NCBI GenBank assembly: GCA_958295665.1
Contig: OY282558.1
Span: 458,195,995-458,259,994 of the forward strand
Length of the DNA stretch: 64,000 bases
DNA from: Tipula vernalis
Lineage: Eukaryota > Arthropoda > Insecta > Diptera > Tipulidae
Direction of reading: 5' to 3'
This document shows positions 9,934 through 25,100 of this stretch, piece after piece. Both the position numbers and the translations under genes were made by a program. Position 1 is the stretch's first letter; the number at the start of each line of letters is the position of its first letter. The notes below the pieces were generated by a model that had not been told where the DNA came from, did not search any database, and was given only the letters and a program-made list of their open reading frames with translations.

Positions 9934-12900
9934 ATGTATGGAAATAATCAACCAATTTTAACGCGGTTTGGCATAACAATTACACGTCCCGAGACCTATC
10001 ATTTGAGGTATCAAGAACCGCAATCGGAGCACAATTGCAGATTTTGGAGTTTTACAGCTCTGAATCGGCTGAGCTATAGTAAGGTGATTTTCTTCGAATC
10101 GATTTTTCTGTGAAATGTATGGAAATAATCAACCAATTTTAACGCGGTTTGGCATAACAATTACACGTCCCGAGACCTATCATTTGAGGTATCAAGAACC
10201 GCAATCGGAGCACAATTGCAGATTTCGGATTTTTACAGCTCTGAATCGGCTGAGCTATAGTAAGGTGATTTTCTTCTAATCTAACTTTCTTCGAAATGTA
10301 TGGTATAGCAATTACAGGTCTCGTGACCTATCATTTGAGGTATCAAGAACCGCAATCGGAGCACAATTGCAGATTTTGGAGTTTTACAGCTCTGAATCGG
10401 CTGAGCTATAGTAAGGTGATTTTCTTCGAATCGATTTTTCTGTGAAATGTATGGAAATAATCAACCAATTTTAACGCGGTTTGGCATAACAATTACACGT
10501 CCCGAGACCTATCATTTGAGGTATCAAGAACCGCAATCGGAGCACAATTGCAGATTTTGGAGTTTTACAGCTCTGAATCGGCTGAGCTATAGTAAGGTGA
10601 TTTTCTTCTAATCTAACTTTCTTCGAAATGTATGGTATAGCAATTACAGGTCTCGTGACCTATCATTTAAGGTATCAAGAACCGCAATCGGAGCACAATT
10701 GCAGATTTTGGAGTTTTACAGCTCTGAATCGGCTGAGCTATAGTAAGGTGATTTTCTTCGAATCGATTTTTCTGTGAAATGTATGGAAATAATCAACCAA
10801 TTTTAACGCGGTTTGGCATAACAATTACACGTCCCGAGACCTATCATTTGAGGTATCAAGAACCGCAATCGGAGCACAATTGCAGATTTCGGATTTTTAC
10901 AGCTCTGAATCGGCTGAGCTATAGTAAGGTGATTTTCTTCTAATCTAACTTTCTTCGAAATGTATGGTATAGCAATTACAGGTCTCGTGACCTATCATTT
11001 AAGGTATCAAGAACCGCAATCGGAGCACAATTGCAGATTTTGGAGTTTTACAGCTCTGAATCGGCTGAGCTATAGTAAGGTGATTTTCTTCGAATCGATT
11101 TTTCTGTGAAATGTATGGAAATAATCAACCAATTTTAACGCGGTTTGGCATAACAATTACACGTCCCGAGACCTATCATTTGAGGTATCAAGAACCGCAA
11201 TCGGAGCACAATTGCAGATTTCGGATTTTTACAGCTCTGAATCGGCTGAGCTATAGTAAGGTGATTTTCTTCTAATCTAACTTTCTTCGAAATGTATGGT
11301 ATAGCAATTACAGGTCTCGTGACCTATCATTTAAGGTATCAAGAACCGCAATCGGAGCACAATTGCAGATTTTGGAGTTTTACAGCTCTGAATCGGCTGA
11401 GCTATAGTAAGGTGATTTTCTTCGAATCGATTTTTCTGTGAAATGTATGGAAATAATCAACCAATTTTAACGCGGTTTGGCATAACAATTACACGTCCCG
11501 AGACCTATCATTTGAGGTATCAAGAACCGCAATCGGAGCACAATTGCAGATTTCGGATTTTTACAGCTCTGAATCGGCTGAGCTATAGTAAGGTGATTTT
11601 ATTCTAATCTAACTTTCTTCGAAATGTATGGTATAGCAATTACAGGTCTCGTGACCTATCATTTAAGGTATCAAGAACCGCAATCGGAGCACAATTGCAG
11701 ATTTTGGAGTTTTACAGCTCTGAATCGGCTGAGCTATAGTAAGGTGATTTTCTTCGAATCGATTTTTCTGTGAAATGTATGGAAATAATCAACCAATTTT
11801 AACGCGGTTTGGCATAACAATTACACGTCCCGAGACCTATCATTTGAGGTATCAAGAACCGCAATCGGAGCACAATTGCAGATTTTGGAGTTTTACAGCT
11901 CTGAATCGGCTGAGCTATAGTAAGGTGATTTTCTTCTAATCTAACTTTCTTCGAAATGTATGGTATAGCAATTACAGGTCTCGTGACCTATCATTTAAGG
12001 TATCAAGAACCGCAATCGGAGCACAATTGCAGATTTTGGAGTTTTACAGCTCTGAATCGGCTGAGCTATAGTAAGGTGATTTTCTTCGAATCGATTTTTC
12101 TGTGAAATGTATGGAAATAATCAACCAATTTTAACGCGGTTTGGCATAACAATTACACGTCCCGAGACCTATCATTTGAGGTATCAAGAACCGCAATCGG
12201 AGCACAATTGCAGATTTCGGATTTTTACAGCTCTGAATCGGCTGAGCTATAGTAAGGTGATTTTCTTCTAATCTAACTTTCTTCGAAATGTATGGTATAG
12301 CAATTACAGGTCTCGTGACCTATCATTTAAGGTATCAAGAACCGCAATCGGAGCACAATTGCAGATTTTGGAGTTTTACAGCTCTGAATCGGCTGAGCTA
12401 TAGTAAGGTGATTTTCTTCGAATCGATTTTTCTGTGAAATGTATGGAAATAATCAACCAATTTTAACGCGGTTTGGCATAACAATTACACGTCCCGAGAC
12501 CTATCATTTGAGGTATCAAGAACCGCAATCGGAGCACAATTGCAGATTTCGGATTTTTACAGCTCTGAATCGGCTGAGCTATAGTAAGGTGATTTTCTTC
12601 TAATCGAACTTTCTTCGAAATGTATGGAATAGCAATTACAGGTCTCGTGACCTATCATTTAAGGTATCAAGAACCGCAATCGGAGCACAATTGCAGATTT
12701 TGGAGTTTTACAGCTCTGAATCGGCTGAGCTATAGTAAGGTGATTTTCTTCGAATCGATTTTTCTGTGAAATGTATGGAAATAATCAACCAATTTTAACG
12801 CGGTTTGGCATAACAATTACACGTCCCGAGACCTATCATTTGAGGTATCAAGAACCGCAATCGGAGCACAATTGCAGATTTTGGAGTTTTACAGCTCTGA

Positions 12901-13615
12901 ATCGGCTGAGCTATAGTAAGGTGATTTTCTTCGAATCGATTTTTCTGTGAAATGTATGGAAATAATCAACCAATTTTAACGCGGTTTGGCATAACAATTA
13001 CACGTCCCGAGACCTATCATTTGAGGTATCAAGAACCGCAATCGGAGCACAATTGCAGATTTCGGATTTTTACAGCTCTGAATCGGCTGAGCTATAGTAA
13101 GGTGATTTTCTTCTAATCTAACTTTCTTCGAAATGTATGGTATAGCAATTACAGGTCTCGTGACCTATCATTTAAGGTATCAAGAACCGCAATCGGAGCA
13201 CAATTGCAGATTTTGGAGTTTTACAGCTCTGAATCGGCTGAGCTATAGTAAGGTGATTTTCTTCGAATCGATTTTTCTGTGAAATGTATGGAAATAATCA
13301 ACCAATTTTAACGCGGTTTGGCATAACAATTACACGTCCCGAGACCTATCATTTGAGGTATCAAGAACCGCAATCGGAGCACAATTGCAGATTTCGGATT
13401 TTTACAGCTCTGAATCGGCTGAGCTATAGTAAGGTGATTTTCTTCTAATCTAACTTTCTTCGAAATGTATGGTATAGCAATTACAGGTCTCGTGACCTAT
13501 CATTTAAGGTATCAAGAACCGCAATCGGAGCACAATTGCAGATTTTGGAGTTTTACAGCTCTGAATCGGCTGAGCTATAGTAAGGTGATTTTCTTCGAAT
13601 CGATTTTTCTGTGAA
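9934..13615. repeat. 22-unit, 3,682-bp higher-order repeat, canonical copy A
   Basis: The unit order is G9934 c10115 (its S at 10296 has TCATTTGAGG) g10447 c10779 c11111 b11443 g11775 c12107 e12439 G12771 c12952 c13284. That is 12 L and 10 S, 12x181 + 10x151 = 3,682 bp. The same ordered markers recur immediately downstream at 13616 and again at 25339. Such a specific unit order is not expected by chance, so the block was amplified as one unit. Confidence 0.92.
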
Positions 13616-16600
13616 ATGTATGGAAATAATCAACCAATTTTAACGCGGTTTGGCATAACAATTACACGTCCCGAGACCTATCATTTGAGGTATCAAGAAC
13701 CGCAATCGGAGCACAATTGCAGATTTTGGAGTTTTACAGCTCTGAATCGGCTGAGCTATAGTAAGGTGATTTTCTTCGAATCGATTTTTCTGTGAAATGT
13801 ATGGAAATAATCAACCAATTTTAACGCGGTTTGGCATAACAATTACACGTCCCGAGACCTATCATTTGAGGTATCAAGAACCGCAATCGGAGCACAATTG
13901 CAGATTTCGGATTTTTACAGCTCTGAATCGGCTGAGCTATAGTAAGGTGATTTTCTTCTAATCTAACTTTCTTCGAAATGTATGGTATAGCAATTACAGG
14001 TCTCGTGACCTATCATTTGAGGTATCAAGAACCGCAATCGGAGCACAATTGCAGATTTTGGAGTTTTACAGCTCTGAATCGGCTGAGCTATAGTAAGGTG
14101 ATTTTCTTCGAATCGATTTTTCTGTGAAATGTATGGAAATAATCAACCAATTTTAACGCGGTTTGGCATAACAATTACACGTCCCGAGACCTATCATTTG
14201 AGGTATCAAGAACCGCAATCGGAGCACAATTGCAGATTTTGGAGTTTTACAGCTCTGAATCGGCTGAGCTATAGTAAGGTGATTTTCTTCTAATCTAACT
14301 TTCTTCGAAATGTATGGTATAGCAATTACAGGTCTCGTGACCTATCATTTAAGGTATCAAGAACCGCAATCGGAGCACAATTGCAGATTTTGGAGTTTTA
14401 CAGCTCTGAATCGGCTGAGCTATAGTAAGGTGATTTTCTTCGAATCGATTTTTCTGTGAAATGTATGGAAATAATCAACCAATTTTAACGCGGTTTGGCA
14501 TAACAATTACACGTCCCGAGACCTATCATTTGAGGTATCAAGAACCGCAATCGGAGCACAATTGCAGATTTCGGATTTTTACAGCTCTGAATCGGCTGAG
14601 CTATAGTAAGGTGATTTTCTTCTAATCTAACTTTCTTCGAAATGTATGGTATAGCAATTACAGGTCTCGTGACCTATCATTTAAGGTATCAAGAACCGCA
14701 ATCGGAGCACAATTGCAGATTTTGGAGTTTTACAGCTCTGAATCGGCTGAGCTATAGTAAGGTGATTTTCTTCGAATCGATTTTTCTGTGAAATGTATGG
14801 AAATAATCAACCAATTTTAACGCGGTTTGGCATAACAATTACACGTCCCGAGACCTATCATTTGAGGTATCAAGAACCGCAATCGGAGCACAATTGCAGA
14901 TTTCGGATTTTTACAGCTCTGAATCGGCTGAGCTATAGTAAGGTGATTTTCTTCTAATCTAACTTTCTTCGAAATGTATGGTATAGCAATTACAGGTCTC
15001 GTGACCTATCATTTAAGGTATCAAGAACCGCAATCGGAGCACAATTGCAGATTTTGGAGTTTTACAGCTCTGAATCGGCTGAGCTATAGTAAGGTGATTT
15101 TCTTCGAATCGATTTTTCTGTGAAATGTATGGAAATAATCAACCAATTTTAACGCGGTTTGGCATAACAATTACACGTCCCGAGACCTATCATTTGAGGT
15201 ATCAAGAACCGCAATCGGAGCACAATTGCAGATTTCGGATTTTTACAGCTCTGAATCGGCTGAGCTATAGTAAGGTGATTTTATTCTAATCTAACTTTCT
15301 TCGAAATGTATGGTATAGCAATTACAGGTCTCGTGACCTATCATTTAAGGTATCAAGAACCGCAATCGGAGCACAATTGCAGATTTTGGAGTTTTACAGC
15401 TCTGAATCGGCTGAGCTATAGTAAGGTGATTTTCTTCGAATCGATTTTTCTGTGAAATGTATGGAAATAATCAACCAATTTTAACGCGGTTTGGCATAAC
15501 AATTACACGTCCCGAGACCTATCATTTGAGGTATCAAGAACCGCAATCGGAGCACAATTGCAGATTTTGGAGTTTTACAGCTCTGAATCGGCTGAGCTAT
15601 AGTAAGGTGATTTTCTTCTAATCTAACTTTCTTCGAAATGTATGGTATAGCAATTACAGGTCTCGTGACCTATCATTTAAGGTATCAAGAACCGCAATCG
15701 GAGCACAATTGCAGATTTTGGAGTTTTACAGCTCTGAATCGGCTGAGCTATAGTAAGGTGATTTTCTTCGAATCGATTTTTCTGTGAAATGTATGGAAAT
15801 AATCAACCAATTTTAACGCGGTTTGGCATAACAATTACACGTCCCGAGACCTATCATTTGAGGTATCAAGAACCGCAATCGGAGCACAATTGCAGATTTC
15901 GGATTTTTACAGCTCTGAATCGGCTGAGCTATAGTAAGGTGATTTTCTTCTAATCTAACTTTCTTCGAAATGTATGGTATAGCAATTACAGGTCTCGTGA
16001 CCTATCATTTAAGGTATCAAGAACCGCAATCGGAGCACAATTGCAGATTTTGGAGTTTTACAGCTCTGAATCGGCTGAGCTATAGTAAGGTGATTTTCTT
16101 CGAATCGATTTTTCTGTGAAATGTATGGAAATAATCAACCAATTTTAACGCGGTTTGGCATAACAATTACACGTCCCGAGACCTATCATTTGAGGTATCA
16201 AGAACCGCAATCGGAGCACAATTGCAGATTTCGGATTTTTACAGCTCTGAATCGGCTGAGCTATAGTAAGGTGATTTTCTTCTAATCGAACTTTCTTCGA
16301 AATGTATGGAATAGCAATTACAGGTCTCGTGACCTATCATTTAAGGTATCAAGAACCGCAATCGGAGCACAATTGCAGATTTTGGAGTTTTACAGCTCTG
16401 AATCGGCTGAGCTATAGTAAGGTGATTTTCTTCGAATCGATTTTTCTGTGAAATGTATGGAAATAATCAACCAATTTTAACGCGGTTTGGCATAACAATT
16501 ACACGTCCCGAGACCTATCATTTGAGGTATCAAGAACCGCAATCGGAGCACAATTGCAGATTTTGGAGTTTTACAGCTCTGAATCGGCTGAGCTATAGTA

Positions 16601-17297
16601 AGGTGATTTTCTTCGAATCGATTTTTCTGTGAAATGTATGGAAATAATCAACCAATTTTAACGCGGTTTGGCATAACAATTACACGTCCCGAGACCTATC
16701 ATTTGAGGTATCAAGAACCGCAATCGGAGCACAATTGCAGATTTCGGATTTTTACAGCTCTGAATCGGCTGAGCTATAGTAAGGTGATTTTCTTCTAATC
16801 TAACTTTCTTCGAAATGTATGGTATAGCAATTACAGGTCTCGTGACCTATCATTTAAGGTATCAAGAACCGCAATCGGAGCACAATTGCAGATTTTGGAG
16901 TTTTACAGCTCTGAATCGGCTGAGCTATAGTAAGGTGATTTTCTTCGAATCGATTTTTCTGTGAAATGTATGGAAATAATCAACCAATTTTAACGCGGTT
17001 TGGCATAACAATTACACGTCCCGAGACCTATCATTTGAGGTATCAAGAACCGCAATCGGAGCACAATTGCAGATTTCGGATTTTTACAGCTCTGAATCGG
17101 CTGAGCTATAGTAAGGTGATTTTCTTCTAATCTAACTTTCTTCGAAATGTATGGTATAGCAATTACAGGTCTCGTGACCTATCATTTAAGGTATCAAGAA
17201 CCGCAATCGGAGCACAATTGCAGATTTTGGAGTTTTACAGCTCTGAATCGGCTGAGCTATAGTAAGGTGATTTTCTTCGAATCGATTTTTCTGTGAA
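13616..17297. repeat. 22-unit, 3,682-bp higher-order repeat, canonical copy B
   Basis: The unit order is G13616 c13797 (S at 13978 has TCATTTGAGG) g14129 c14461 c14793 b15125 g15457 c15789 e16121 G16453 c16634 c16966. It is directly in tandem with copy A, and every marker lies 3,682 bp from its counterpart. The next unit, c17298, departs from the pattern because a G would be expected there. Confidence 0.92.
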
Positions 17298-19785
17298 ATG
17301 TATGGAAATAATCAACCAATTTTAACGCGGTTTGGCATAACAATTACACGTCCCGAGACCTATCATTTGAGGTATCAAGAACCGCAATCGGAGCACAATT
17401 GCAGATTTCGGATTTTTACAGCTCTGAATCGGCTGAGCTATAGTAAGGTGATTTTCTTCTAATCTAACTTTCTTCGAAATGTATGGTATAGCAATTACAG
17501 GTCTCGTGACCTATCATTTAAGGTATCAAGAACCGCAATCGGAGCACAATTGCAGATTTTGGAGTTTTACAGCTCTGAATCGGCTGAGCTATAGTAAGGT
17601 GATTTTCTTCGAATCGATTTTTCTGTGAAATGTATGGAAATAATCAACCAATTTTAACGCGGTTTGGCATAACAATTACACGTCCCGAGACCTATCATTT
17701 GAGGTATCAAGAACCGCAATCGGAGCACAATTGCAGATTTCGGATTTTTACAGCTCTGAATCGGCTGAGCTATAGTAAGGTGATTTTCTTCTAATCTAAC
17801 TTTCTTCGAAATGTATGGTATAGCAATTACAGGTCTCGTGACCTATCATTTAAGGTATCAAGAACCGCAATCGGAGCACAATTGCAGATTTTGGAGTTTT
17901 ACAGCTCTGAATCGGCTGAGCTATAGTAAGGTGATTTTCTTCGAATCGATTTTTCTGTGAAATGTATGGAAATAATCAACCAATTTTAACGCGGTTTGGC
18001 ATAACAATTACACGTCCCGAGACCTATCATTTGAGGTATCAAGAACCGCAATCGGAGCACAATTGCAGATTTCGGATTTTTACAGCTCTGAATCGGCTGA
18101 GCTATAGTAAGGTGATTTTCTTCTAGTCTAACTTTCTTCGAAATGTATGGTATAGCAATTACAGGTCTCGTGACCTATCATTTAAGGTATCAAGAACCGC
18201 AATCGGAGCACAATTGCAGATTTTGGAGTTTTACAGCTCTGAATCGGCTGAGCTATAGTAAGGTGATTTTCTTCGAATCGATTTTTCTGTGAAATGTATG
18301 GAAATAATCAACCAATTTTAACGCGGTTTGGCATAACAATTACACGTCCCGAGACCTATCATTTGAGGTATCAAGAACCGCAATCGGAGCACAATTGCAG
18401 ATTTCGGATTTTTACAGCTCTGAATCGGCTGAGCTATAGTAAGGTGATTTTCTTCTAATCGAACTTTCTTCGAAATGTATGGTATAGCAATTACAGGTCT
18501 CGTGACCTATCATTTAAGGTATCAAGAACCGCAATCGGAGCACAATTGCAGATTTTGGAGTTTTACAGCTCTGAATCGGCTGAGCTATAGTAAGGTGATT
18601 TTCTTCGAATCGATTTTTCTGTGAAATGTATGGAAATAATCAACCAATTTTAACGCGGTTTGGCATAACAATTACACGTCCCGAGACCTATCATTTGAGG
18701 TATCAAGAACCGCAATCGGAGCACAATTGCAGATTTCGGATTTTTACAGCTCTGAATCGGCTGAGCTATAGTAAGGTGATTTTCTTCTAGTCTAACTTTC
18801 TTCGAAATGTATGGTATAGCAATTACAGGTCTCGTGACCTATCATTTAAGGTATCAAGAACCGCAATCGGAGCACAATTGCAGATTTTGGAGTTTTACAG
18901 CTCTGAATCGGCTGAGCTATAGTAAGGTGATTTTCTTCGAATGTATGGAAATAATCAACCAATTTTAACGCGGTTTGGCATAACAATTACACGTCCCGAG
19001 ACCTATCATTTGAGGTATCAAGAACCGCAATCGGAGCACAATTGCAGATTTCGGATTTTTACAGCTCTGAATCGGCTGAGCTATAGTAAGGTGATTTTCT
19101 TCGAATCGATTTTTCTGTGAAATGTATGGAAATAATCAACCAATTTTAACGCGGTTTGGCATAACAATTACACGTCCCGAGACCTATCATTTGAGGTATC
19201 AAGAACCGCAATCGGAGCACAATTGCAGATTTTGGAGTTTTACAGCTCTGAATCGGCTGAGCTATAGTAAGGTGATTTTCTTCTAATCTAACTTTCTTCG
19301 AAATGTATGGTATAGCAATTACAGGTCTCGTGACCTATCATTTAAGGTATCAAGAACCGCAATCGGAGCACAATTGCAGATTTTGGAGTTTTACAGCTCT
19401 GAATCGGCTGAGCTATAGTAAGGTGATTTTCTTCGAATCGATTTTTCTGTGAAATGTATGGAAATAATCAACCAATTTTAACGCGGTTTGGCATAACAAT
19501 TACACGTCCCGAGACCTATCATTTGAGGTATCAAGAACCGCAATCGGAGCACAATTGCAGATTTCGGATTTTTACAGCTCTGAATCGGCTGAGCTATAGT
19601 AAGGTGATTTTCTTCTAATCTAACTTTCTTCGAAATGTATGGTATAGCAATTACAGGTCTCGTGCCCTATCATTTAAGGTATCAAGAACCGCAATCGGAG
19701 CACAATTGCAGATTTTGGAGTTTTACAGCTCTGAATCGGCTGAGCTATAGTAAGGTGATTTTCTTCGAATCGATTTTTCTGTGAA
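17298..19785. repeat. Dimer block with CTAGTCT markers and a 17-bp deletion
   Basis: The unit order is c17298 c17630 t17962 e'18294 t18626 x18941 g19122 c19454. The t, e', t series followed by a shortened S (18807) and an x unit recurs at 31526-32686. The duplicated segment is about 3.15 kb (16634-19785 and 30198-33349, offset 13,564). A private A-to-C change at 19665 turns GTGACC into GTGCCC. Confidence 0.88.
18807..18940. repeat. Shortened S unit (134 bp), first 17-bp deletion
   Basis: The S tail is cut so that CTTCGAATGTATGG replaces the usual junction, removing 17 bp. The deletion ends share the 3-base microhomology AAT. The same junction is found at 32504/32505 and 37678/37679. The next unit is an x-type L. 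Confidence 0.95.
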
Positions 19786-22139
19786 ATGTATGGAAATAAT
19801 CAACCAATTTTAACGCGGTTTGGCATAACAATTACACGTCCCGAGACCTATCATTTAAGGTATCAAGAACCGCAATCGGAGCACAATTGCAGATTTTGGA
19901 GTTTTACAGCTCTGAATCGGCTGAGCTATAGTAAGGTGATTTTCTTCGAATCGATTTTTCTGTGAAATGTATGGAAATAATCAACCAATTTTAACGCGGT
20001 TTGGCATAACAATTACACGTCCCGAGACCTATCATTTGAGGTATCAAGAACCGCAATCGGAGCACAATTGCAGATTTCGGATTTTTACAGCTCTGAATCG
20101 GCTGAGCTATAGTAAGGTGATTTTCTTCTAATCTAACTTTCTTCGAAATGTATGGTATAGCAATTACAGGTCTCGTGACCTATCATTTAAGGTATCAAGA
20201 ACCGCAATCGGAGCACAATTGCAGATTTTGGAGTTTTACAGCTCTGAATCGGCTGAGCTATAGTAAGGTGATTTTCTTCGAATCGATTTTTCTGTGAAAT
20301 GTATGGAAATAATCAACCAATTTTAACGCGGTTTGGCATAACAATTACACGTCCCGAGACCTATCATTTGAGGTATCAAGAACCGCAATCGGAGCACAAT
20401 TGCAGATTTTGGAGTTTTACAGCTCTGAATCGGCTGAGCTATAGTAAGGTGATTTTCTTCTAATCTAACTTTCTTCGAAATGTATGGTATAGCAATTACA
20501 GGTCTCGTGACCTATCATTTAAGGTATCAAGAACCGCAATCGGAGCACAATTGCAGATTTTGGAGTTTTACAGCTCTGAATCGGCTGAGCTATAGTAAGG
20601 TGATTTTCTTCGAATCGATTTTTCTGTGAAATGTATGGAAATAATCAACCAATTTTAACGCGGTTTGGCATAACAATTACACGTCCCGAGACCTATCATT
20701 TGAGGTATCAAGAACCGCAATCGGAGCACAATTGCAGATTTCGGATTTTTACAGCTCTGAATCGGCTGAGCTATAGTAAGGTGATTTTCTTCTAATCTAA
20801 CTTTCTTCGAAATGTATGGTATAGCAATTACAGGTCTCGTGACCTATCATTTAAGGTATCAAGAACCGCAATCGGAGCACAATTGCAGATTTTGGAGTTT
20901 TACAGCTCTGAATCGGCTGAGCTATAGTAAGGTGATTTTCTTCGAATCGATTTTTCTGTGAAATGTATGGAAATAATCAACCAATTTTAACGCGGTTTGG
21001 CATAACAATTACACGTCCCGAGACCTATCATTTGAGGTATCAAGAACCGCAATCGGAGCACAATTGCAGATTTTGGAGTTTTACAGCTCTGAATCGGCTG
21101 AGCTATAGTAAGGTGATTTTCTTCGAATCGATTTTTCTGTGAAATGTATGGAAATAATCAACCAATTTTAACGCGGTTTGGCATAACAATTACACGTCCC
21201 GAGACCTATCATTTGAGGTATCAAGAACCGCAATCGGAGCACAATTGCAGATTTCGGATTTTTACAGCTCTGAATCGGCTGAGCTATAGTAAGGTGATTT
21301 TCTTCTAATCTAACTTTCTTCGAAATGTATGGTATAGCAATTACAGGTCTCGTGACCTATCATTTAAGGTATCAAGAACCGCAATCGGAGCACAATTGCA
21401 GATTTTGGAGTTTTACAGCTCTGAATCGGCTGAGCTATAGTAAGGTGATTTTCTTCGAATCGATTTTTCTGTGAAATGTATGGAAATAATCAACCAATTT
21501 TAACGCGGTTTGGCATAACAATTACACGTCCCGAGACCTATCATTTGAGGTATCAAGAACCGCAATCGGAGCACAATTGCAGATTTTGGAGTTTTACAGC
21601 TCTGAATCGGCTGAGCTATAGTAAGGTGATTTTCTTCTAATCTAACTTTCTTCGAAATGTATGGTATAGCAATTACAGGTCTCGTGACCTATCATTTAAG
21701 GTATCAAGAACCGCAATCGGAGCACAATTGCAGATTTTGGAGTTTTACAGCTCTGAATCGGCTGAGCTATAGTAAGGTGATTTTCTTCGAATCGATTTTT
21801 CTGTGAAATGTATGGAAATAATCAACCAATTTTAACGCGGTTTGGCATAACAATTACACGTCCCGAGACCTATCATTTGAGGTATCAAGAACCGCAATCG
21901 GAGCACAATTGCAGATTTCGGATTTTTACAGCTCTGAATCGGCTGAGCTATAGTAAGGTGATTTTCTTCTAATCTAACTTTCTTCGAAATGTATGGTATA
22001 GCAATTACAGGTCTCGTGACCTATCATTTAAGGTATCAAGAACCGCAATCGGAGCACAATTGCAGATTTTGGAGTTTTACAGCTCTGAATCGGCTGAGCT
22101 ATAGTAAGGTGATTTTCTTCGAATCGATTTTTCTGTGAA
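19786..22139. repeat. Second version of the 1,177-bp seven-unit repeat, two copies
   Basis: The unit order is G19786 c19967 g20299 c20631, then G20963 c21144 g21476 c21808. The L/S order is a rotation of the 246-2599 repeat, and the length is again 1,177 bp. The marker units differ, with g in place of e, so it is a separate amplification or a converted form. The L at 19786 carries TCATTTAAGG, which is usual for S. Confidence 0.88.
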
Positions 22140-25100
22140 ATGTATGGAAATAATCAACCAATTTTAACGCGGTTTGGCATAACAATTACACGTCCCGAGA
22201 CCTATCATTTGAGGTATCAAGAACCGCAATCGGAGCACAATTGCAGATTTTGGAGTTTTACAGCTCTGAATCGGCTGAGCTATAGTAAGGTGATTTTCTT
22301 CGAATCGATTTTTCTGTGAAATGTATGGAAATAATCAACCAATTTTAACGCGGTTTGGCATAACAATTACACGTCCCGAGACCTATCATTTGAGGTATCA
22401 AGAACCGCAATCGGAGCACAATTGCAGATTTCGGATTTTTACAGCTCTGAATCGGCTGAGCTATAGTAAGGTGATTTTCTTCTAATCTAACTTTCTTCGA
22501 AATGTATGGTATAGCAATTACAGGTCTCGTGACCTATCATTTAAGGTATCAAGAACCGCAATCGGAGCACAATTGCAGATTTTGGAGTTTTACAGCTCTG
22601 AATCGGCTGAGCTATAGTAAGGTGATTTTCTTCGAATCGATTTTTCTGTGAAATGTATGGAAATAATCAACCAATTTTAACGCGGTTTGGCATAACAATT
22701 ACACGTCCCGAGACCTATCATTTAAGGTATCAAGAACCGCAATCGGAGCACAATTGCAGATTTTGGAGTTTTACAGCTCTGAATCGGCTGAGCTATAGTA
22801 AGGTGATTTTCTTCGAATCGATTTTTCTGTGAAATGTATGGAAATAATCAACCAATTTTAACGCGGTTTGGCATAACAATTACACGTCCCGAGACCTATC
22901 ATTTGAGGTATCAAGAACCGCAATCGGAGCACAATTGCAGATTTCGGATTTTTACAGCTCTGAATCGGCTGAGCTATAGTAAGGTGATTTTCTTCTAATC
23001 TAACTTTCTTCGAAATGTATGGTATAGCAATTACAGGTCTCGTGACCTATCATTTAAGGTATCAAGAACCGCAATCGGAGCACAATTGCAGATTTTGGAG
23101 TTTTACAGCTCTGAATCGGCTGAGCTATAGTAAGGTGATTTTCTTCGAATCGATTTTTCTGTGAAATGTATGGAAATAATCAACCAATTTTAACGCGGTT
23201 TGGCATAACAATTACACGTCCCGAGACCTATCATTTGAGGTATCAAGAACCGCAATCGGAGCACAATTGCAGATTTCGGATTTTTACAGCTCTGAATCGG
23301 CTGAGCTATAGTAAGGTGATTTTCTTCTAATCTAACTTTCTTCGAAATGTATGGTATAGCAATTACAGGTCTCGTGACCTATCATTTAAGGTATCAAGAA
23401 CCGCAATCGGAGCACAATTGCAGATTTTGGAGTTTTACAGCTCTGAATCGGCTGAGCTATAGTAAGGTGATTTTCTTCGAATCGATTTTTCTGTGAAATG
23501 TATGGAAATAATCAACCAATTTTAACGCGGTTTGGCATAACAATTACACGTCCCGAGACCTATCATTTGAGGTATCAAGAACCGCAATCGGAGCACAATT
23601 GCAGATTTTGGAGTTTTACAGCTCTGAATCGGCTGAGCTATAGTAAGGTGATTTTCTTCTAATCTAACTTTCTTCGAAATGTATGGTATAGCAATTACAG
23701 GTCTCGTGACCTATCATTTAAGGTATCAAGAACCGCAATCGGAGCACAATTGCAGATTTTGGAGTTTTACAGCTCTGAATCGGCTGAGCTATAGTAAGGT
23801 GATTTTCTTCGAATCGATTTTTCTGTGAAATGTATGGAAATAATCAACCAATTTTAACGCGGTTTGGCATAACAATTACACGTCCCGAGACCTATCATTT
23901 GAGGTATCAAGAACCGCAATCGGAGCACAATTGCAGATTTCGGATTTTTACAGCTCTGAATCGGCTGAGCTATAGTAAGGTGATTTTCTTCTAATCTAAC
24001 TTTCTTCGAAATGTATGGTATAGCAATTACAGGTCTCGTGACCTATCATTTAAGGTATCAAGAACCGCAATCGGAGCACAATTGCAGATTTTGGAGTTTT
24101 ACAGCTCTGAATCGGCTGAGCTATAGTAAGGTGATTTTCTTCGAATCGATTTTTCTGTGAAATGTATGGAAATAATCAACCAATTTTAACGCGGTTTGGC
24201 ATAACAATTACACGTCCCGAGACCTATCATTTGAGGTATCAAGAACCGCAATCGGAGCACAATTGCAGATTTCGGATTTTTACAGCTCTGAATCGGCTGA
24301 GCTATAGTAAGGTGATTTTCTTCTAATCGAACTTTCTTCGAAATGTATGGAATAGCAATTACAGGTCTCGTGACCTATCATTTAAGGTATCAAGAACCGC
24401 AATCGGAGCACAATTGCAGATTTTGGAGTTTTACAGCTCTGAATCGGCTGAGCTATAGTAAGGTGATTTTCTTCGAATCGATTTTTCTGTGAAATGTATG
24501 GAAATAATCAACCAATTTTAACGCGGTTTGGCATAACAATTACACGTCCCGAGACCTATCATTTGAGGTATCAAGAACCGCAATCGGAGCACAATTGCAG
24601 ATTTTGGAGTTTTACAGCTCTGAATCGGCTGAGCTATAGTAAGGTGATTTTCTTCGAATCGATTTTTCTGTGAAATGTATGGAAATAATCAACCAATTTT
24701 AACGCGGTTTGGCATAACAATTACACGTCCCGAGACCTATCATTTGAGGTATCAAGAACCGCAATCGGAGCACAATTGCAGATTTCGGATTTTTACAGCT
24801 CTGAATCGGCTGAGCTATAGTAAGGTGATTTTCTTCTAATCTAACTTTCTTCGAAATGTATGGTATAGCAATTACAGGTCTCGTGACCTATCATTTAAGG
24901 TATCAAGAACCGCAATCGGAGCACAATTGCAGATTTTGGAGTTTTACAGCTCTGAATCGGCTGAGCTATAGTAAGGTGATTTTCTTCGAATCGATTTTTC
25001 TGTGAAATGTATGGAAATAATCAACCAATTTTAACGCGGTTTGGCATAACAATTACACGTCCCGAGACCTATCATTTGAGGTATCAAGAACCGCAATCGG

